From Flavobacterium sp. LHD-85 (lineage in GTDB: Bacteria; Bacteroidota; Bacteroidia; Flavobacteriales; Flavobacteriaceae): a DNA stretch of 64,000 nt. The translations under genes were made by a program, and so were the position numbers. The notes under the pieces are model-generated. The model had not been told where the DNA came from. It saw nothing but the letters and a program-made list of their open reading frames with translations, and ran no database searches. The first letter of the stretch is position 1. Each line of letters opens with the position of its first letter. Below, piece after piece: positions 60,274-64,000 of this stretch. The stretch covers positions 124,001 to 188,000 of the forward strand of contig NZ_JAVFVR010000015.1 in NCBI RefSeq assembly GCF_030929595.1, in the 5' to 3' direction.

Positions 60274-61623
60274 ATGAAAAAGACCAACGCATCTATTTTA
60301 ATCATCGACGATCAAGAAGACATTCTTTTTGCATCAAAAGTCTACCTGAAAAAGTATTTTGAGAACATTTATACGCTCAATAATCCGAATAATATTGTCG
60401 AATTATTGGCAAAAAATGCCATTGATGTTGTACTCTTAGACATGAATTACAGATTAGGATTTGAAGATGGGAGAGAAGGTTTGTATTTATTGAAAGAAAT
60501 AAAAACGCTTTCGCCAAAAACTGTCGTAATCTTGATGACCGCTTTCGGAAAAGTAGAAACAGCTGTTGAAGGTTTAAAATCGGGTGCTTTTGATTATATT
60601 CTGAAACCTTGGGAAAATAAAAAGCTTTTAGAATCGGTAAAACAAGCCGTAGATAAAGCTCGAAAAGAACAGAAGAAAAACAAGGAAGTTGAGATAAAAG
60701 AAGAATTCTTTGTCGGCAGTTCTGAAATTATAAAAAAGGCTTATTCTCTAGCAGATAAAGTTGCAAAAACGGATGCTAATGTTTTGATTTTGGGCGAAAA
60801 CGGAACAGGAAAATTTGTTCTGGCGCATCATATTCATACACAATCCGAAAGAAAAAATCAGCCGTTTATTGCAGTTGATTTGGGTTCTTTGAATTCAAAC
60901 ATTTTCGAAAGCGAATTGTTTGGTTATGCGAAAGGCGCTTTTACCGATGCTAAAACTGATACAGCGGGACGTTTTGAAATGGCACAAAATGGAACTATTT
61001 TCTTAGACGAAATAGGAAATGTACCGCTTCATTTACAATCAAAACTTTTGCAAGTTATTCAGACCAAAACGGTAACAAGATTGGGAGAAACAAAAGCAAG
61101 ACCTTTAAACGTTAGAATTATTACAGCAACCAATTTGAACTTAAAACTAGAAGTTGCCGATAAAAACTTCCGTGAAGACTTGTATTATCGCATCAATACG
61201 ATGGAAATTGTTTTGCCTCCGTTAAGAGAAAGACATGAAGATAAAATTCCGCTTGCTGAATATCTTTTGGACAAAATGATTGAAAAATATAGCCGTGACG
61301 AAATCACTTTTGATAAAAAAGTCTTAGAACAGATTGAAAAACACGCTTGGAATGGAAACATTCGCGAAATGGAAAATAAGATTGAACGTGCGGTTATTCT
61401 TTGCGAAAACAACACTATAACGGTTTCTGATTTGGATTTGGAAACGATAACGCCTTACGAGGAAAACTCAGATGATATTCAGCTTTCTTCGGTTGAAAAA
61501 GCAACGGTTGAAAAAGCGCTTCTTAAAAACAACAACAATATCAGTAAAACTGCCGAAGAATTGGGATTATCAAGAGGTGCGCTTTACAGACGTTTGGAGA
61601 AATTTAATATCAATATCGACTAA
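60274..61623 (+). CDS. NtrC-family sigma54-dependent response regulator
   Basis: The 449-residue regulator has a receiver (acidic pair Asp12-Asp13, acceptor Asp56 in VVLLDMNYRLG, Lys in YILKPWENK), an AAA+ domain with Walker A GENGTGK (174-180), the sigma54-contact loop GAFTDA (221-226, usual GAFTGA), Walker B FLDE (Asp245-Glu246) and an arginine-finger region REDLYYRINTMEIVLPPLRER. A C-terminal Fis-type HTH (VEKALLKNNNNISKTAEELGLSRGALYRRLEKF) completes it. It is encoded divergently from the LolD/permease operon and 2 bp before its kinase. It most likely activates that operon with RpoN. Confidence 0.93.
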   Translation: MKKTNASILIIDDQEDILFASKVYLKKYFENIYTLNNPNNIVELLAKNAIDVVLLDMNYRLGFEDGREGLYLLKEIKTLSPKTVVILMTAFGKVETAVEGLKSGAFDYILKPWENKKLLESVKQAVDKARKEQKKNKEVEIKEEFFVGSSEIIKKAYSLADKVAKTDANVLILGENGTGKFVLAHHIHTQSERKNQPFIAVDLGSLNSNIFESELFGYAKGAFTDAKTDTAGRFEMAQNGTIFLDEIGNVPLHLQSKLLQVIQTKTVTRLGETKARPLNVRIITATNLNLKLEVADKNFREDLYYRINTMEIVLPPLRERHEDKIPLAEYLLDKMIEKYSRDEITFDKKVLEQIEKHAWNGNIREMENKIERAVILCENNTITVSDLDLETITPYEENSDDIQLSSVEKATVEKALLKNNNNISKTAEELGLSRGALYRRLEKFNINID

Positions 61624-61625
61624 TT

Positions 61626-62960
61626 ATGCTAAGGACTTTACAAACTTATAAACTCCTTTTTCTGCGATTAATTTTTATCGTGATTGGAATCGAATTGTCG
61701 CTGTATTTCTTTAGAATCGGTTTGCTTTTTACGGGAATTTTTGGTCTCTGCATGGTTTTTCTGCTGGGAAGAGAAATGTATTTTTATGTTAGAAATATGG
61801 TTTTAATCTATAATAAAACTATTTCTTCGATATTGCAGGATGATTTTAGTTCCGATTTCTCAAAACATAAATTCAATAGTACTTATAACGAGCTTTTCAC
61901 TTTGTATGAAACTTTAAAAAGTAAACAAAATGAGCAAGTTACGAGAGATATTATTTACCGTTCTATTTTAAACAATATCGAATCGGGCGTTATTATTTTG
62001 CAAAAGCAAGAAAACGATTGGAGTATTTTTTTGATGAACGATTATTTTTCGAGTCATTTTAATGTGCCGAAAGTTTCAAAGTGGAAATATCTTAAGAACC
62101 AGCTGCCGTCTTTGTGTGAGATTATCGAAGAAGATGATTTTCATGAAATAAAAACTTCAATCGAGCTTAGCATAAACGAACAAAGCAAACAGACGTTTGT
62201 TTTGCAGGCTTCTCGTACTGAAATTTTTGGACAGGACTATTTTATTGTTTTGCTCGATTCTATTCAGAATGTGGTAGAGAAAAAAGAAAAAGATGCGTGG
62301 ATCAATTTGATGAAAGTGATTTCGCATGAATTGCTAAATTCTATAACGCCAATTCGTTCGATCTGCCAAAATCTAGAGGATTTAGTAGAACAAGATTCGC
62401 TTTCGACAGAAGACTTAGAAGATATAAAAAACAGTGTGCAGACGATGCTGAGACGAAGCGATCATTTGCAGAAATTTGTTGAAGGATATCGAAAACTGGC
62501 TATGTTGCCTTCGCCTAAAAAAGAAAAAGCAGCATTACAGCAGCTGGTTGAAAATTGCATTCAAGTTATGAATCCGTTGTTTCGAAAAAGTAATATCGAA
62601 GTCATTAATGTTGTTACCCAAAACTATTTGATAAATGTCGATTCCCAGCAGTTAGAACAGGTATTGATTAATTTATTGACTAATTCTATTAATGCTTTAG
62701 ATAATAGCAATCATAAGCAAATTTCGATTTCGGCGGAAGCCAAAAACAATCGCATTTTTATAAAAGTTTCGGACTCCGGAAAAGGAATTGAAAAAGAAAT
62801 TGAAGAAAAAATATTTCTTCCGTTTTTCACCACCCGAACCGAAGGCGCTGGTATTGGTCTGACATTATCTAAAAATATTATTGAAGCACACGGCGGTTAT
62901 ATTTCGCATAAAAATGAAAATGGGAAAACGGTTTTTGAGATATCTTTGATTGAGGATTGA
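61626..62960 (+). CDS. NtrB-like sensor histidine kinase
   Basis: The 444-residue kinase has two N-terminal transmembrane helices (about 8-48, LLFLRLIFIVIGIELSLYF and RIGLLFTGIFGLCMVFLLG) with almost no periplasmic loop, so it likely senses the membrane or the cytosol. A PAS-like region (about 110-215) precedes HisKA with His234 in ISHELLNSITPIRSI and a HATPase domain (NLLTNSINALDNSNH, DSGKGIEKEIEEKIFLPFFTTR, GAGIGLTLSKNIIEAHGG). The HELLN form of the H-box is typical of partners of NtrC-type regulators. It is co-transcribed with the regulator gene 2 bp upstream. Confidence 0.92.
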   Translation: MLRTLQTYKLLFLRLIFIVIGIELSLYFFRIGLLFTGIFGLCMVFLLGREMYFYVRNMVLIYNKTISSILQDDFSSDFSKHKFNSTYNELFTLYETLKSKQNEQVTRDIIYRSILNNIESGVIILQKQENDWSIFLMNDYFSSHFNVPKVSKWKYLKNQLPSLCEIIEEDDFHEIKTSIELSINEQSKQTFVLQASRTEIFGQDYFIVLLDSIQNVVEKKEKDAWINLMKVISHELLNSITPIRSICQNLEDLVEQDSLSTEDLEDIKNSVQTMLRRSDHLQKFVEGYRKLAMLPSPKKEKAALQQLVENCIQVMNPLFRKSNIEVINVVTQNYLINVDSQQLEQVLINLLTNSINALDNSNHKQISISAEAKNNRIFIKVSDSGKGIEKEIEEKIFLPFFTTRTEGAGIGLTLSKNIIEAHGGYISHKNENGKTVFEISLIED

Positions 62961-62990
62961 TTAGCCTAAATAAAAAAAGGTTTAGATTTT

Positions 62991-63077
62991 TTCACGCAGA
63001 TTTTTGCAGATTTAAAAAGATTTATTAGAATAAAAATCTGCGTTGATCTGCTTAAATCTTTTTAAATCTGCGTGAAA
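62991..63077. repeat. Long TTTCACGCAGATTT hairpin, copy C (bidirectional terminator)
   Basis: TTTCACGCAGATTT (62991-63004) pairs with AAATCTGCGTGAAA (63064-63077), with inner AAAAAGATTTA/TAAATCTTTTT-like pairing. It lies between the stops of two convergent genes (62960 and 63090), so it is well placed to end both transcripts. Confidence 0.75.
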
Positions 63078-63089
63078 TATTTTAAAATG

Positions 63090-63977
63090 TTAATTTTTTC
63101 TAATCAACAGTCTTAATCTTTCACTTTTAAAATTGACTTCAGAAATAATAGTGGCAGAAAAAATCAAAGTTCCGCCCAAAAGTAAACGCCACGAAAGATT
63201 TTCTCCTAAAATAAAAAAAGCTCCAATTGCGCCAAAAACAGGCTCAAACAAATAAATTACCGCTACACGTTCTGCCGATAAATAGCGTTGTGAAATGTTT
63301 GAAACCGTATACATAAAAGCTGTAGAAAATAATGCACAATAAATTACGCCCATCCAGAACGTATTATTTTGCGGAAGCCATTCTGATGTCCTGTCTGTTA
63401 TCGCGATAAAAAAAGTAAAAAGCGCACAAAATGCAAACATTGGAACAATCGAATACAAAAGGTTTTTGGTGGCCGAATGTTTTTCAACAGCAATCAAATA
63501 AACTGCAAAAGCAAAAGCTCCCGCAATGGTAAATAAGTCTCCAAAGTTTATGGTAAACTTATCCTGAATGGCAATAATAAATAACCCAGTTAAAGCTGTC
63601 AAAGCGGCAATCCAGATTTTTAGCGAAGCGTTGGTTTTATAAATTGCTAGTTTTAATAACGGAATAATAATTACGGTTAATCCCGCAATAAAAGAGCATT
63701 GAGAAGCATCTGTATATATAAGCCCAACAGTTTGAAGCTGAATGCCTAAAAACATTGGTACAGCAAGTAAAAAGCCTGTTTTAATAGCTTCTCGATTAAT
63801 GTCTTTCACATATTTCCAAAAAATAATACTCAATACCACAACAGCCAGCAGGAAGCGATAAAACAAAAATACGTTTAGCGAATAGTGGCCAATTGCCATT
63901 TTAGTAACAGAGTAAGATACTCCCCAAAAGGCAGTGCCAAGAATTAATAAAAACAATAAAAGCTGTCTTCTTTCCAT
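63090..63977 (-). CDS. EamA/DMT-family transporter
   Basis: This 295-residue protein has ten transmembrane helices in two EamA repeats: first half LLLFLLILGTAFWGVSYSVTKMAIG through QTVGLIYTDASQCSFIAGLTVIIIPLL; second half FGDLFTIAGAFAFAVYLIAVEKHS through AERVAVIYLFEPVFGAIGAFFILGENLSWRLLLGG (parts cited). The GEnLSWrqllG ending of each repeat is characteristic of the family. These are inner-membrane exporters of amino acids, metabolites or drugs; the substrate cannot be told. The lysine/arginine-rich tail is cytoplasmic. It is the last gene of the window; only 23 bp of upstream sequence is visible. Confidence 0.9.
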   Translation of the reverse strand: MERRQLLLFLLILGTAFWGVSYSVTKMAIGHYSLNVFLFYRFLLAVVVLSIIFWKYVKDINREAIKTGFLLAVPMFLGIQLQTVGLIYTDASQCSFIAGLTVIIIPLLKLAIYKTNASLKIWIAALTALTGLFIIAIQDKFTINFGDLFTIAGAFAFAVYLIAVEKHSATKNLLYSIVPMFAFCALFTFFIAITDRTSEWLPQNNTFWMGVIYCALFSTAFMYTVSNISQRYLSAERVAVIYLFEPVFGAIGAFFILGENLSWRLLLGGTLIFSATIISEVNFKSERLRLLIRKN

Positions 63978-64000
63978 TTTAAATCAAGATTTTTTTCATC

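Overview
The window looks like chromosome from a Flavobacterium-type member of the Bacteroidota. The DNA is AT-rich. Genes lack Shine-Dalgarno sequences. Several start regions carry the Bacteroidota promoter boxes TTG/TTTG and TAnnTTTG. Products include type IX secretion (T9SS) cargo with 'FPNP' C-terminal tails, lipoproteins with acidic residues after the lipobox cysteine, a two-component-regulator propeller kinase and FtsX/MacB-like permease arrays. I see no rRNA, tRNA, CRISPR array, phage or complete insertion sequence. The species cannot be named from the sequence alone.

Layout. Positions 1-8547 (minus) are the N-terminal 2849 codons of a giant surface adhesin that runs off the left edge. 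From 8950 to 12102 (minus) lie a BamA-like barrel protein and an AraC regulator followed by a TetX-like flavin monooxygenase. From 12412 to 17407 are small genes: a lysine-rich charge-segregated protein, an orphan IS1595-type zinc-ribbon protein, a roadblock-like protein, a divergent nitroreductase/HxlR pair, a GNAT-MarR operon with a symmetric operator, and a secreted protein. From 17650 to 28682 (plus) are nitronate monooxygenase, a double NTF2-like secreted protein, a TPR/HTH sensor-regulator, a possible 45-codon small ORF, a 2045-residue M4 metalloprotease with a T9SS tail, and a small outer-membrane barrel.

From 28765 to 36027 is a corrinoid-uptake operon: promoter, cobalamin riboswitch, BtuB-like receptor, BtuG-like surface propeller lipoprotein, a second surface lipoprotein and a T9SS-exported propeller protein. 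From 36169 to 39170 are an NAD(P)-binding protein and a Kef/CPA2 antiporter. From 39449 to 46013 a hybrid kinase, a lone receiver, a YaiO-type TPR/barrel protein, a HEAT-repeat membrane protein, a processive family-2 glycosyltransferase and a LuxR-type regulator form a tightly coupled set, best read as a signal-controlled exopolysaccharide system. A convergent propeller histidine kinase (46010-49063) is its likely partner.

From 49193 to 51383 are a Rossmann protein with an altered glycine loop, and an AraC regulator next to a DUF417 membrane protein. From 51860 to 59987 (minus) one LolD-like ATPase is followed by three paralogous FtsX/MacB permeases, plus a 30-bp relic of a fourth. Divergent from them (60274-62960) are an NtrC-family regulator and its kinase; a -24-like element and a dyad between the two units suggest sigma54 control of the transporter operon. 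A DMT-family exporter closes the window.

Intergenic DNA is rich in secondary structure: simple terminators, long nested inverted repeats reaching into stop codons, three copies of a long TTTCACGCAGATTT hairpin, and short hairpins recurring at about 52-bp spacing in three separate clusters.
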